From Myxococcaceae bacterium (lineage in GTDB: Bacteria > Myxococcota_A > UBA9160): a stretch of DNA of 37,051 nt. The notes under the pieces were generated by a model, which was given only the letters and a program-made list of their open reading frames with translations, made no database searches and was not told the DNA's origin. How positions within the stretch are numbered: the stretch's first letter is position 1; each line of letters opens with the position of its first letter. Of the stretch, positions 7,896-16,199 are shown piece after piece. A program made the position numbers and the translations under genes. The stretch is taken from the NCBI GenBank assembly GCA_905339255.1, contig CAJPFO010000239.1:1-37051 (forward strand), written 5' to 3'.

Positions 7896-8681
7896 ATGGC
7901 GGGACGGAGCTACGAGAGGCTCGAGATCGAACACGAGGGGCCGATCGTTCGAGTCTGGCTCGGGAGGCCCGAGCGGAGGAACGCGCTCGACACCACGGCC
8001 CTTTCCGAGATCGAGTCGTTCTTCGGCGCCGCCAACCGCGACTTCGAGGCCCGCGTCGTCGTCCTCGGAGGCCGCGGGCCGTCATTTTGCGCCGGCGCGG
8101 ATCGGCGCGACCCCCCCGGCCGCGAGCGGCTCTCGGCGACGTCGGGAGCGAGCGAGCGCGAACGCCGGCACGTGTCGCAGCTCGGCCTGCGCGCCTCTCG
8201 CGCGATCGAAGATTGCGAGGCCGTGACGCTCGCGAGGCTCCACGGCGCGATCGTCGGCGGCGGCGCTGCACTCGCGCTCGCCTGCGATTTCCGTCTCGCG
8301 TCCGAGGACGCCTTCTTCCACGTTCCCGAGGTCGATCTCGGGATTCCCTTGAGCTGGGGCGCGGTCGCGCGGCTCACGCACGAGGTCGGCGCGGCGCGGG
8401 CGCGCGAAGCGATCCTGCTCTGCGAGCGTTTCGATGCGCGGCAGGCGGCGGCGTGGGGGGCCGTGCACCGCGTGGTCTCGGCGGGCGAGCTCGATGCGCT
8501 CGTCGGCGATTGGGCGCGACGCCTTGCGGCCAAGCCCGAGGTGGCCGTGCACATGACGAAGACGCAGCTCCGGGCCTACTCCCGGCTCGCGCGCCTCGGC
8601 GATGTCGCGGAAAGCGACGGAGATCTCCTGCTCGGCGCCTCGCGGCTCGGCAATGCGCGGCAGAGCTTCCCGTCGGGCTGA
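7896..8681 (+). CDS. crotonase-fold (enoyl-CoA hydratase/isomerase family) protein
   Basis: This is a 261-residue crotonase-superfamily protein expected to act on an acyl-CoA thioester. The start at 7896 follows GGGGAGGG at 7883-7890 and gives the family's usual length; an ATG at 7891 is in another frame. The oxyanion-hole segments are present: FCAGAD around residue 66, and GAIVGGGAALALACDFR around residues 118-133. Of the two catalytic glutamates of enoyl-CoA hydratase, the second is kept (Glu145 in VPEVDLGIP). The first, expected after GGG-x, is Ala125. A plain hydratase reaction is therefore doubtful; isomerase, dehalogenase, hydrolase or degenerate activity is possible. The neighbour downstream is a CrtC-like protein, 67 bases away on the same strand. 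Confidence 0.9.
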   Translation: MAGRSYERLEIEHEGPIVRVWLGRPERRNALDTTALSEIESFFGAANRDFEARVVVLGGRGPSFCAGADRRDPPGRERLSATSGASERERRHVSQLGLRASRAIEDCEAVTLARLHGAIVGGGAALALACDFRLASEDAFFHVPEVDLGIPLSWGAVARLTHEVGAARAREAILLCERFDARQAAAWGAVHRVVSAGELDALVGDWARRLAAKPEVAVHMTKTQLRAYSRLARLGDVAESDGDLLLGASRLGNARQSFPSG

Positions 8682-8748
8682 GCGATCCGCTCCCGCGCTC
8701 GGCTACCGTGCGCATCGCCGATCTAGCGCCCCCAGGAGGAAGCCGACC

Positions 8749-9756
8749 GTGCCGCGCCTTTCGCCGATGGACGAGTTCTTCGTACACCAGATTCCCGAGC
8801 CGTTTCCGAACGTCGTCACGCACCACGCATTCTGGCGGGACAGTCTCTTTTTCGTGATGCATCCCCGGGATGCCGAAGGCGACGTCGTGATCCTCACCAT
8901 GGCGAGCTTCCCGGCCCGCGGCGAGCTCGACTCGCTCCAGCTCGGTCGCGTCGGCGGCGTCCTCCAGTACGCGCGCCACTCGCGTCCCTTCGATGGAGAC
9001 CCGCACACGATGGCGGTGGGGCCCGTCACGATCGACATCGTCGAGCCCTACCGAAGCGTGCGGCTACGGGTCGCCGACGTTCCCGAGGCACCCGTCTCGA
9101 TGGACGTGACCTTCACGGCTCGTACGGCCGCGTATGCGCTGCGCCGTGGGACCATGAAGGCGGGGCACGAGCTCATCTGGGACCAGAGCCACATGGTGCA
9201 GTCGGGCGAGTACCGCGGCTGGTTCCGTCGCGCGGGAAAGACGGTCGACGTCGATGGCTGGTGGGGGCAGCGCGATCATTCGTGGGGAATCCGCGATCAC
9301 GCGCGCTGTCCGATGTGGCAGTGGTTCGCGATCCAGCTTCCGGACGGCATGATCGGTGGCTGGCATTGGGAGTATGCGAACGGCGCGCGCGTGTTCACCG
9401 ACGGCTGCTTCGCGCCGGCGGGAGGCGCGGAGCCGGTGCCGGTGATCGACTACCGGCACGATCTCCACTGGCTCGACGCCGGGGGCCGGCGAACCAGCTA
9501 CGGGCGCGACGGCGAGAACGTCGACGGCCTCGAAGGTCGGCTCGAGTTCACGCTCGAAGGTGGGCGCCGGATCGGGGTCGAAGGCCGAGGCCGCTGGGCG
9601 GCGCGCTACGGGCCTTATGGGGGCGGCCAGAACCTGCTCGCGGTTCGCACCGACGACGGCCGCGAGGGCGTCGCGATCCACGAGATCACGGGCGGCCATC
9701 ACCACCACTTCTTTCCGGTGCCTCGCGCCGAGAAGTTTCCCCCCGACGGCGAGTAG
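8749..9756 (+). CDS. CrtC/DUF7064-DUF7065-like lipocalin-type protein
   Basis: This is a 335-residue protein resembling the hydroxyneurosporene-synthase-like (CrtC/AttH) double-lipocalin group. The central signature is GWWGQRDHSWGIRD, followed by a WQWFAIQLPDG segment and a Gly/His-rich tail (EITGGHHHHFFP). I chose the GTG at 8749 because AGGAGGA lies at 8734-8740 at good spacing and no better start precedes the conserved region (MDEFFVHQIPEPFPN). No signal peptide or membrane segment is seen. CrtC itself hydrates carotenoids, but no carotenoid genes are near and many relatives are uncharacterised. Proximity to the crotonase, SDR and hydrolase suggests lipid or hydrophobic-substrate metabolism; this is inference only. 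It converges on the DHOD-like gene. Confidence 0.75.
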   Translation: MPRLSPMDEFFVHQIPEPFPNVVTHHAFWRDSLFFVMHPRDAEGDVVILTMASFPARGELDSLQLGRVGGVLQYARHSRPFDGDPHTMAVGPVTIDIVEPYRSVRLRVADVPEAPVSMDVTFTARTAAYALRRGTMKAGHELIWDQSHMVQSGEYRGWFRRAGKTVDVDGWWGQRDHSWGIRDHARCPMWQWFAIQLPDGMIGGWHWEYANGARVFTDGCFAPAGGAEPVPVIDYRHDLHWLDAGGRRTSYGRDGENVDGLEGRLEFTLEGGRRIGVEGRGRWAARYGPYGGGQNLLAVRTDDGREGVAIHEITGGHHHHFFPVPRAEKFPPDGE

Positions 9757-9802
9757 CGCGAGTCGGAGCGCGCCCCTGCGCACGAACGACTCGGCGGCGG
9801 CA

Positions 9803-10807
9803 CTACAGTTGGTAGGGGCTCCGGTATTCCTGCAGGATGTGGAGGTAGTTGCCGCGCTCGAACGCCTCGGGGTTCGCGACCTTGCGCTGACTCATCGACC
9901 CGCGCACGTCGTCGACCGAGCGACAGCCGCGCGCTTCGAGCCAGTCGCGAAGTCCGTCGACGAGCGCACGAGCGTGCGCGGGGCCGTTGCGAAGCAGCGC
10001 AGAGGTCGTCATGACCACGTCCGCCCCCGCGAGCAGATACTTGACCACTTCGTCGCGGCTCTCGACCCCACTCGTTCCTGCGAGCGAAGCGCCGATCCGG
10101 CCGTGGAGCACCGCGATCCAGAGCAGCGGGAGCCGCATCTCCCACGGCTTCGAGAGCTCGAGGCTTCGTTCCACCTCGAGCTTCTCGAGGTCGAAGTCGG
10201 GCTGGTAGAAGCGGTTGAAGAGCGCGAGGCCTCGAGCGCCTGCGGCGACGAGCCGCTCGGCCATCTCGCCGATGGCACTGAAGTAGGGACTCAGCTTGAC
10301 GTTCACGGGGATCGAGACGCTCTTCGCGACCGCGCGAACGACGTGCTCACAGCGATCCTCGACGGCACGTCCGCGCCAGCCGGCTGCGACGGGGAGATGG
10401 AAGAGGTTCAGCTCGAGGGCGTTCGCTCCCGCCTCTTCGAGGAGCTTCGCGAAATCGGTCCAGCCGGTCTCGGTGACCCCGTTCAGGCTCGCAACGATCG
10501 GCACCGCGACCGCCTCCCGCGCGCGCCGGACGAGTTCGAGATAGCGATCGGGGCCGGTGGGCTCGCGGCCGACGGCCGGGAAGTAGCCGAGCGATTCGGG
10601 ATGGCTCTCGCTTCCGGCGCTCGAGAGGTGGAGCGTGGCCTCGTTGTCGTGGAGGATCTCCTCTTCGAAGAGCGAGTGGAGGACGATCGCCGAGACTCCG
10701 CCGTCCTCGAGACGGCGGATCCCGTCGAGAGTCCTCGAGAGCGGCGATGCCGACGCGACCACCGGATGCGCGAGCCGGAGTCCGAGCCACGGGGTCTCGA
10801 GATCCAT
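9803..10807 (-). CDS. dihydroorotate dehydrogenase-like FMN protein (PFOR-associated)
   Basis: This is a 334-residue TIM-barrel flavoprotein of the class 1 DHOD/PreA superfamily. It begins MDLETPWLGLRLAHPVVASASPLS and keeps the FMN-binding features VNVKLSPYF, GTSGVESRDEV and GADVVMTTSALL. The segment that in class 1 DHOD reads N-x-SCPN, with the catalytic Cys, is LNLFHLPVAAG here, so ordinary dihydroorotate oxidation is unlikely. It is the last gene of the operon: its ATG lies 7 bases after the nifJ stop, and its ribosome-binding site (AAGGAG) is formed by the last nifJ codons. DHOD-like proteins of this kind occur beside pyruvate:ferredoxin oxidoreductase genes elsewhere. A role in passing electrons to or from that enzyme is likely but unproven. 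Confidence 0.85.
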   Translation of the reverse strand: MDLETPWLGLRLAHPVVASASPLSRTLDGIRRLEDGGVSAIVLHSLFEEEILHDNEATLHLSSAGSESHPESLGYFPAVGREPTGPDRYLELVRRAREAVAVPIVASLNGVTETGWTDFAKLLEEAGANALELNLFHLPVAAGWRGRAVEDRCEHVVRAVAKSVSIPVNVKLSPYFSAIGEMAERLVAAGARGLALFNRFYQPDFDLEKLEVERSLELSKPWEMRLPLLWIAVLHGRIGASLAGTSGVESRDEVVKYLLAGADVVMTTSALLRNGPAHARALVDGLRDWLEARGCRSVDDVRGSMSQRKVANPEAFERGNYLHILQEYRSPYQL

Positions 10808-10814
10808 CGCGGGG

Positions 10815-13800
10815 TCACTCCTTCAAGTGTTGCGCGGCCATCTGCCGATAGAGCCAGACGCGGAGCGCGTTCGACTTCTCCGCCTGCGCGAGAAGCCGCT
10901 CGGCGGTCTCGGGGTCGGTGCGCGCGAGCAGCCGGAAGCGGAGCTCGCGATCGGTGAACTCGCGGAGCCTGAGCGTCGGCGCTCCCGAGTCGAGCGAGAG
11001 CGGGTTCTCACCGATCGCGAAGAGTCCCGGGTTCCAACGCATGAGCGGCCAGTAGCCGGTACGAACGGCTCGCTGTTGCTGATCGAGACCGTACTGCATG
11101 TTGATCCCGTGTGCGATGCAATGGCTGTAGGCGAGGACGAGCGAGGGCCCCGGATGCGCCTCGGCCTCGCGAAGCGCGAGGAGCGTCTGCTGCGGGTTCG
11201 CCCCCATGGCGACGCGCGCGACGTAGACGTGACCGTACGCGATCGCGTGCAGCGCCAGGTCCTTTCGCTCGACGCGCTTTCCTCCGCTCGCGAACTTCGC
11301 CACCGCACCGAGCGGTGTCGCCTTCGAGGCCTGCCCACCCGTATTCGAGTAGACCTCGGTGTCGAGGACGAGGAGGTTCACGTCGCGGCCGCTCGCGAGA
11401 ACGTGGTCGACGCCACCCGAACCGATGTCGTAGGCCCATCCGTCCCCCCCCATCACCCAGACACTCCGGCGAACCAGGTGATGCGCGATCGAGAGGAGCT
11501 GCGCGGCTTCGGGCGACGCGTCTTCGCGGAGCCTCCGGCGGAGCTCGGCCACCCGCTCTCGCTGGTCGCGAATCTCGGCTTCGCTGCGCTGCGGCGATGC
11601 GACGAGCGGGTCGGCGAGGTCGGCGCCGATCCGCTCGCGGAGCGCGCGGACCCGGGCGAGCGCGTGTCGCTCGTGGTGTTCGGCTGCGGCGCGCATGCCG
11701 AGGCCGAACTCGGCGGCGTCCTCGAAGAGCGAGTTCGACCAGGCGGGACCGCGGCCCTCGGCATCCTTCGTCCACGGCGTGGTCGGGAGATTCCCGCCGT
11801 AGATCGACGAGCAGCCGGTGGCGTTGGCGACGATCAGCCGATCTCCGAAGAGCTGCGAGACGAGCTTCACGTAGGGGGTCTCGCCGCAACCGGCGCAGGC
11901 CCCCGAGAACTCGAAGAGGGGCTCGAGGAACTGCGTCCCTCGAACGGTCGAGAAGTCGACGCGCGAGCGGGGCGTCGGCGAGAGGGTTTCGAAGAACGAA
12001 ACGCTCGCTCGCGCGGAGTCGAGGATCTCCTCGCGAGCGGTCATGTGGAGCGCGCGCCGCTTCGTCTCGCGCGGGCTCTTCGCGGGGCAGACCTCGACGC
12101 AGAGCGCGCATCCCGTGCAATCGTCGGGGTAGACCTGCAGCGCGTAGCGAGTCTCGGGAAAGCCTCGCGTCTCGATCGGCGCCGAACGGAAGCCTGCAGG
12201 AGCCTCTCCGAGCCGACTCTCGTGGAAGAGCTTCGCGCGGATCACCGCGTGCGGGCAGACGAAGGCGCAGTTTCCGCACTGGATGCAGAGGTCGGGATCC
12301 CAGGCCGGGACGAAGGCAGCGATTCCGCGTTTCTCAAAGCGCGCGGTGCCGCTCGGGAAGGTGCCGTCGACGGGAAGCGCCGAGACCGGAAGCTCGTCGC
12401 CGCGACCCTCGAGGAGCGTCGCCGTCACCCGGCGAACGAAATCCGGAGCATCGTCGGGGACGAGGCGCGTGCGCTCGTCCGTCCGTGTCGGTCGCGGCGG
12501 GAGCGGCACTTCGCGGAGGTTCGCGAGCGTCGTGTCGACCGCGGCGAAGTTCTCCTCGACGACGCGCCCCCCCTTCCGACCGTAGGTCTTGCGGATCGAA
12601 TCCTTGATCTTCTCGAGCGCGGCCTCGCGGGGCAGCACTCCGGAGATCGCGAAGAAGCAGGTCTGGAGCACCGTATTGATCCGCCCAGCGATCCCGGCCT
12701 CGCGGGCCACGCGGGCGGCGTCGATCACGTGCAGCCGGAGCTTCTTCGCGAGGATCTCCTCCTGCGCCCGCCGGGAGAGCCGATCGAAGACCTCGTCGGG
12801 ACCGTAGGGGCTATTGAGCAGCACGGTGGCGCCGTCGGCCGCCGAGCCCAGCACGTCGTGGCGCTCGATCATCGCGAACTGGTGACAGCCGACGAAATGC
12901 GCCTCGCGGATCAGGTACGACGAGCGGATCGGCGAGTGTCCGAACCGCAGGTGCGAAACGGTCTGCGATCCCGATTTCTTCGAATCGTAGACGAAGTATC
13001 CCTGCGCGAAGATCCCGGGATCGTCGGCCAGGATCTTGATCGTGTTCTTGGTCGCGCCGACGGTTCCATCGGATCCGAGGCCGAAGAAAAGCGCCCGGTG
13101 GCCGTCGGCGGGCTCGGTCACGAAGCCGGGATCGACGGTGAGGCTCGTTCCCGAGACGTCGTCGACGATCCCGACCGTGAACGGGTTGCGCATCGCCGGC
13201 TCGGCGAGTCCATCGAGGACCGCCTTCACCATGGCGGGCGTGAACTCCTTCGAGGCGAGGCCGTAGCGACCGCCGGCGAGCCTCGGAAGCTCCCCACCGC
13301 GCGCCGCGAAGGCGGCGACGACCTCGAGGTAGAGGGGTTCTCCCGACGCGCCCGCCTCCTTCGTCCGGTCGAGGACCGCCACGGCGCGAACGGTCGGCGG
13401 AATGGCCTCGAGCAGGTGCGAGACCGAGAAGGGGCGGAACAGCCGGACGCCGAGAACACCGACCCGCTCGCCGCGCGCGACGAGCGCGTCGACCGCCTCG
13501 CGCGCCGCCTCCATCCCCGATCCCATCCCGACCACGATCCGCTCCGCGTCGGGAGCCCCGTGGTACTCGAAGAGCCGGTAGCGGCGCCCGGTGCGATCGG
13601 CGAGGCGTTCGAGGACGGAGTCGACGATCGCGGGCAGCGCCGCGTAGAAGGGATTCGCCGCCTCGCGCGACTGGAAGTACACGTCGGGATTCTGCGCGGT
13701 TCCGCGGACGAACGGATGGTCCGGGTCGAGCGCGCGACCGCGGTGGAGAAGGACGTGCGCATCGGGGACGAGTGCGCGCAGATCTTCGTCGGAGAGGAGC

Positions 13801-14360
13801 TCGATCTTCTGCATCTCGTGCGAGGTGCGGAAACCGTCGAAGAAGTGGAGAAACGGCACGCGGCTTTCGAGGGTCGAAGCCTGCGCCACGGCCGCCATGT
13901 CGTGCGCCTCCTGGACGGAGGCCGACGCGAGGAGCGCGAATCCCGTCGAGCGCGCCGCCATCACGTCCTGATGGTCGCCGAAGATCGAGAGCGCATGCGA
14001 GGCGAGCGCGCGCGCGGCGACGTGGATCACGGCCGGCGTGAGTTCGCCCGCGATCTTGTAGAGATTCGGAATCATGAGCAGGAGGCCCTGCGATGCCGTG
14101 AAGGTCGTCGTGAGCGCCCCGGTCTGGAGGGCACCGTGGAGCACCCCGGCGGCGCCGGCCTCGCTCTGCATCTCGATCACGTCGGGGACGTTCCCGAAGA
14201 GGTTCGGTCGCCCCTCGGCCGCCCACTGATCCGCGAGTTCGGCCATCGTCGAGGACGGCGTGATCGGATAGATCGCGCAGATCTCGTTCATGCGATACGC
14301 GACGTCGGCGCAGGCCTCGTTGCCGTCGAGCGTCGCGAGCCTGCGCCCGATCGCCGTCAT
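10815..14360 (-). CDS. nifJ: pyruvate:ferredoxin (flavodoxin) oxidoreductase
   Basis: This is a single-chain, CoA-dependent pyruvate:ferredoxin oxidoreductase, 1181 residues, the normal size for the homodimeric enzyme. It interconverts pyruvate + CoA with acetyl-CoA + CO2 using TPP and three 4Fe-4S clusters. The N-terminal substrate and TPP-contact motif is YPITPSSTMAELADQWA. The ferredoxin domain has CIQCGNCAFVC (about residue 690) and CTGCALCVEVC (about 750). The proximal-cluster motif CAGCGETPYVKL lies near 820 and the TPP/Mg motif GDGWAYDIGSGG near 970. DTEVYSNTGGQASKATPLGA matches the family closely. The ATG overlaps the preceding GltD-like stop (ATGA). A long antisense frame across it is a codon-bias shadow. 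The direction of catalysis (pyruvate oxidation or synthesis) cannot be told from sequence. Confidence 0.97.
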   Translation of the reverse strand: MTAIGRRLATLDGNEACADVAYRMNEICAIYPITPSSTMAELADQWAAEGRPNLFGNVPDVIEMQSEAGAAGVLHGALQTGALTTTFTASQGLLLMIPNLYKIAGELTPAVIHVAARALASHALSIFGDHQDVMAARSTGFALLASASVQEAHDMAAVAQASTLESRVPFLHFFDGFRTSHEMQKIELLSDEDLRALVPDAHVLLHRGRALDPDHPFVRGTAQNPDVYFQSREAANPFYAALPAIVDSVLERLADRTGRRYRLFEYHGAPDAERIVVGMGSGMEAAREAVDALVARGERVGVLGVRLFRPFSVSHLLEAIPPTVRAVAVLDRTKEAGASGEPLYLEVVAAFAARGGELPRLAGGRYGLASKEFTPAMVKAVLDGLAEPAMRNPFTVGIVDDVSGTSLTVDPGFVTEPADGHRALFFGLGSDGTVGATKNTIKILADDPGIFAQGYFVYDSKKSGSQTVSHLRFGHSPIRSSYLIREAHFVGCHQFAMIERHDVLGSAADGATVLLNSPYGPDEVFDRLSRRAQEEILAKKLRLHVIDAARVAREAGIAGRINTVLQTCFFAISGVLPREAALEKIKDSIRKTYGRKGGRVVEENFAAVDTTLANLREVPLPPRPTRTDERTRLVPDDAPDFVRRVTATLLEGRGDELPVSALPVDGTFPSGTARFEKRGIAAFVPAWDPDLCIQCGNCAFVCPHAVIRAKLFHESRLGEAPAGFRSAPIETRGFPETRYALQVYPDDCTGCALCVEVCPAKSPRETKRRALHMTAREEILDSARASVSFFETLSPTPRSRVDFSTVRGTQFLEPLFEFSGACAGCGETPYVKLVSQLFGDRLIVANATGCSSIYGGNLPTTPWTKDAEGRGPAWSNSLFEDAAEFGLGMRAAAEHHERHALARVRALRERIGADLADPLVASPQRSEAEIRDQRERVAELRRRLREDASPEAAQLLSIAHHLVRRSVWVMGGDGWAYDIGSGGVDHVLASGRDVNLLVLDTEVYSNTGGQASKATPLGAVAKFASGGKRVERKDLALHAIAYGHVYVARVAMGANPQQTLLALREAEAHPGPSLVLAYSHCIAHGINMQYGLDQQQRAVRTGYWPLMRWNPGLFAIGENPLSLDSGAPTLRLREFTDRELRFRLLARTDPETAERLLAQAEKSNALRVWLYRQMAAQHLKE

Positions 14361-16000
14361 GTGGGGTCCGTCTCCGCAGCCGGCTCGGGAACCATCTCGA
14401 TCGCGTGGCAGGGGCATTGCTCGAAGCAGATCGCGCAGCCGGTGCAGCGCGCGAAATCGACGCGGTAGCCCTTTCCGGCTCCGAGCTTCGAGATCGCGTC
14501 CTCGGGGCAGGCGGCCAGACAGCCGTCGCATTCGAAGCAGTTTCCGCACGAGAGACAGCGGCGCGCCTCGAAGACCGCCTCGTCGTCCGAAAGCCCCGAA
14601 ACCACCTCTTCGAAGCTGTAGAGTCGCCTGCCGAGGCTCGCCTGCTCCTGCGGGCGATGACCGGGATCGGTGTAGTACCAGAGGTGGAGCTTCTCGAAGC
14701 TCGCGAGCGGACGCTTCGCGGGCTTCTCGAAGCGCGCCGATCGGAGCCACGCGTCGATGTGCCGCGCCGCTCGTTTCCCGTGGCCGACGGCCACCGTGAC
14801 GCTCCGCTCGCCCGGCACCACGTCGCCCCCGGCGAAGAGCCCGGGGCGCCCCGTCATGAAGTCGGCGCCGACCCGGACGGAGCCGTCGCGCTCGACCTCG
14901 ACTCCCGGGACGTTTCGCAGGAAGGCCGTGTCGGTGTCCTGCCCGAGCGCGAGCAGGAGGTCGTCGGCCTCGAGCGTCTCGAAGCGACCGGTCGGGACGG
15001 GACGTCCCTTTTCGTCGATCGCCATCTCCTCGACGGTGAAGGTCTTGCCTTCGATCGCCTTGATCGAGCGGAGCCAGCGGATCGTGACACCTTCGTCGAG
15101 CGCCTCTTGCGCCTCGAAGTCGTGCGCGGGCATGTGCTCGCGATCGCGGCGGTAGATCACGATCGGCTCGTAGCCGAGTCGAAGCGCGGTGCGCGCCGCA
15201 TCCATCGCCGTGTTGCCGCCTCCGTAGACGGCGACGCGGCGTCCGAGCCGGGGCACCGACCCGCGTTCGACGTCCCGCAGGAAGGCGATCGCGTCGAGCA
15301 TCCGCCCTGCATCGCGCGCAGGGATCTCCGTGCGCTTCGAGACGTGCGCCCCGACGGCGATGAAGCTCGCGTCGAAGCGACCCTCCCGGAGCTCCGTCTC
15401 GAGGTCTTCGACACGGTGATCGAGGACGAAACGCACGCCGAGCGCCTCGATGCGCGCGATCTCGCCGTCGAGAACCCCGCGAGGAAGCCGATACGCCGGG
15501 ATGCCGAAGCGCATCATCCCGCCGGCCTTCGGCCCGGCGTCGCGGACCTCGACCGCGTGGCCGCGGAGCGCGAGATGCCACGCCGCCGCGAGCCCGCTCG
15601 GTCCCGCCCCCACCACGAGAACGCGCTTTCCCGAAGGCCCGGAAAGCGGCGCGGCGCGCCAGCCTTCGGCGAGCGCGCGATCGCCGAGGAAGCGCTCGAC
15701 CGCGTGGATGCTCACGGTCGAATCGAGTCGTGCGCGGTTGCACGCGCCCTCGCAGGGGTGGTAGCAGACGCGGCCGTGGATCGCGGGAAGCGGGTTGTCG
15801 GCGACGAGCGTTTCCCAGGCGTCGCGGAGCCTTCCGGCCTGCGTTTGCGAGAGCCAGCGCTGGATGTTCTCGCCGGCGGGGCAGGCGTCGTTGCAGGGGG
15901 GGAGGAGGTCGACGTAGACGGGCCGCCGGCTTCGCGCCGGGCCCGTGCCGTGGCGCTCTTCGAGGTCCGGCGGCGAGGTCAGGTCGCGCTCGGCCGTCAT
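14357..16000 (-). CDS. GltD/PreT-like FAD-NAD(P) oxidoreductase with C-terminal 2[4Fe-4S] ferredoxin domain
   Basis: This is a 547-residue flavoprotein of the glutamate-synthase small-subunit (GltD, NfnB, PreT) type. An N-terminal Fe-S region carries CNDACPAGENIQ and CYHPCEGACNRA. The FAD Rossmann motif is VLVVGAGPSGLAAAWHLALR, and a second dinucleotide motif is VAVYGGGNTAMDAARTA. FAGGDVVPGERSVTVAVGHG is the FAD-closing segment. The last 70 or so residues hold two ferredoxin-type clusters (CLSCGNCFECDGCLAACP and CTGCAICFEQCPCHAI). I chose the ATG at 16000 because GGGGACGAG precedes it; an in-frame ATG at 16027 has no such site. It is the first gene of the operon with nifJ and the DHOD-like gene. 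It probably moves electrons between reduced ferredoxin or NifJ and NAD(P)H. No glutamate synthase large subunit is present, so it is not gltD proper. Confidence 0.9.
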   Translation of the reverse strand: MTAERDLTSPPDLEERHGTGPARSRRPVYVDLLPPCNDACPAGENIQRWLSQTQAGRLRDAWETLVADNPLPAIHGRVCYHPCEGACNRARLDSTVSIHAVERFLGDRALAEGWRAAPLSGPSGKRVLVVGAGPSGLAAAWHLALRGHAVEVRDAGPKAGGMMRFGIPAYRLPRGVLDGEIARIEALGVRFVLDHRVEDLETELREGRFDASFIAVGAHVSKRTEIPARDAGRMLDAIAFLRDVERGSVPRLGRRVAVYGGGNTAMDAARTALRLGYEPIVIYRRDREHMPAHDFEAQEALDEGVTIRWLRSIKAIEGKTFTVEEMAIDEKGRPVPTGRFETLEADDLLLALGQDTDTAFLRNVPGVEVERDGSVRVGADFMTGRPGLFAGGDVVPGERSVTVAVGHGKRAARHIDAWLRSARFEKPAKRPLASFEKLHLWYYTDPGHRPQEQASLGRRLYSFEEVVSGLSDDEAVFEARRCLSCGNCFECDGCLAACPEDAISKLGAGKGYRVDFARCTGCAICFEQCPCHAIEMVPEPAAETDPT

Positions 16001-16096
16001 CTCTGGCTCGTCCCCCGCGGCTCGCATCGCGACGTTACACGTGCAAGGGGTGGGCCGCGCCCCGCGAGCCCCGCACGAGCGAGAACGCCGCACGGG

Positions 16097-16115
16097 CCGT
16101 GTCGAAGCGACACGG
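16097..16115. promoter_or_regulatory. inverted repeat in the divergent PFOR-operon/lacZ region
   Basis: CCGTGTCG-AAG-CGACACGG is a perfect 8-bp inverted repeat with a 3-base centre. It sits in the 199-base gap between the divergent GltD-like gene and the beta-galactosidase gene. It could be an operator for either gene or a leader hairpin. No regulator gene adjoins it, and no good sigma70 promoter is visible here. Confidence 0.35.
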
Positions 16116-16199
16116 ACTGTGGCGGATCGGCCCACGACGGAGCGACGGCGTCGCCGGTGGCGGCCCTGCGGCCTCGTGCCGGGGTATGCTGCGGCGCGC

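Noticed and set aside
9803-10807. True pyrD (dihydroorotate dehydrogenase)
   Set aside because: The catalytic Cys segment is replaced and the gene is in a pyruvate oxidoreductase operon without pyrimidine genes.
10635-14468. Long plus-strand open frame of over 1200 codons
   Set aside because: It lies antisense to nifJ, is dominated by Arg, Glu and Gly from complementary GC-rich codons, and has no recognisable motif, whereas nifJ on the other strand is unmistakable.
14357-16000. Glutamate synthase small subunit (gltD proper)
   Set aside because: No gltB is present, the protein has an added C-terminal ferredoxin domain, and it is in an operon with nifJ.
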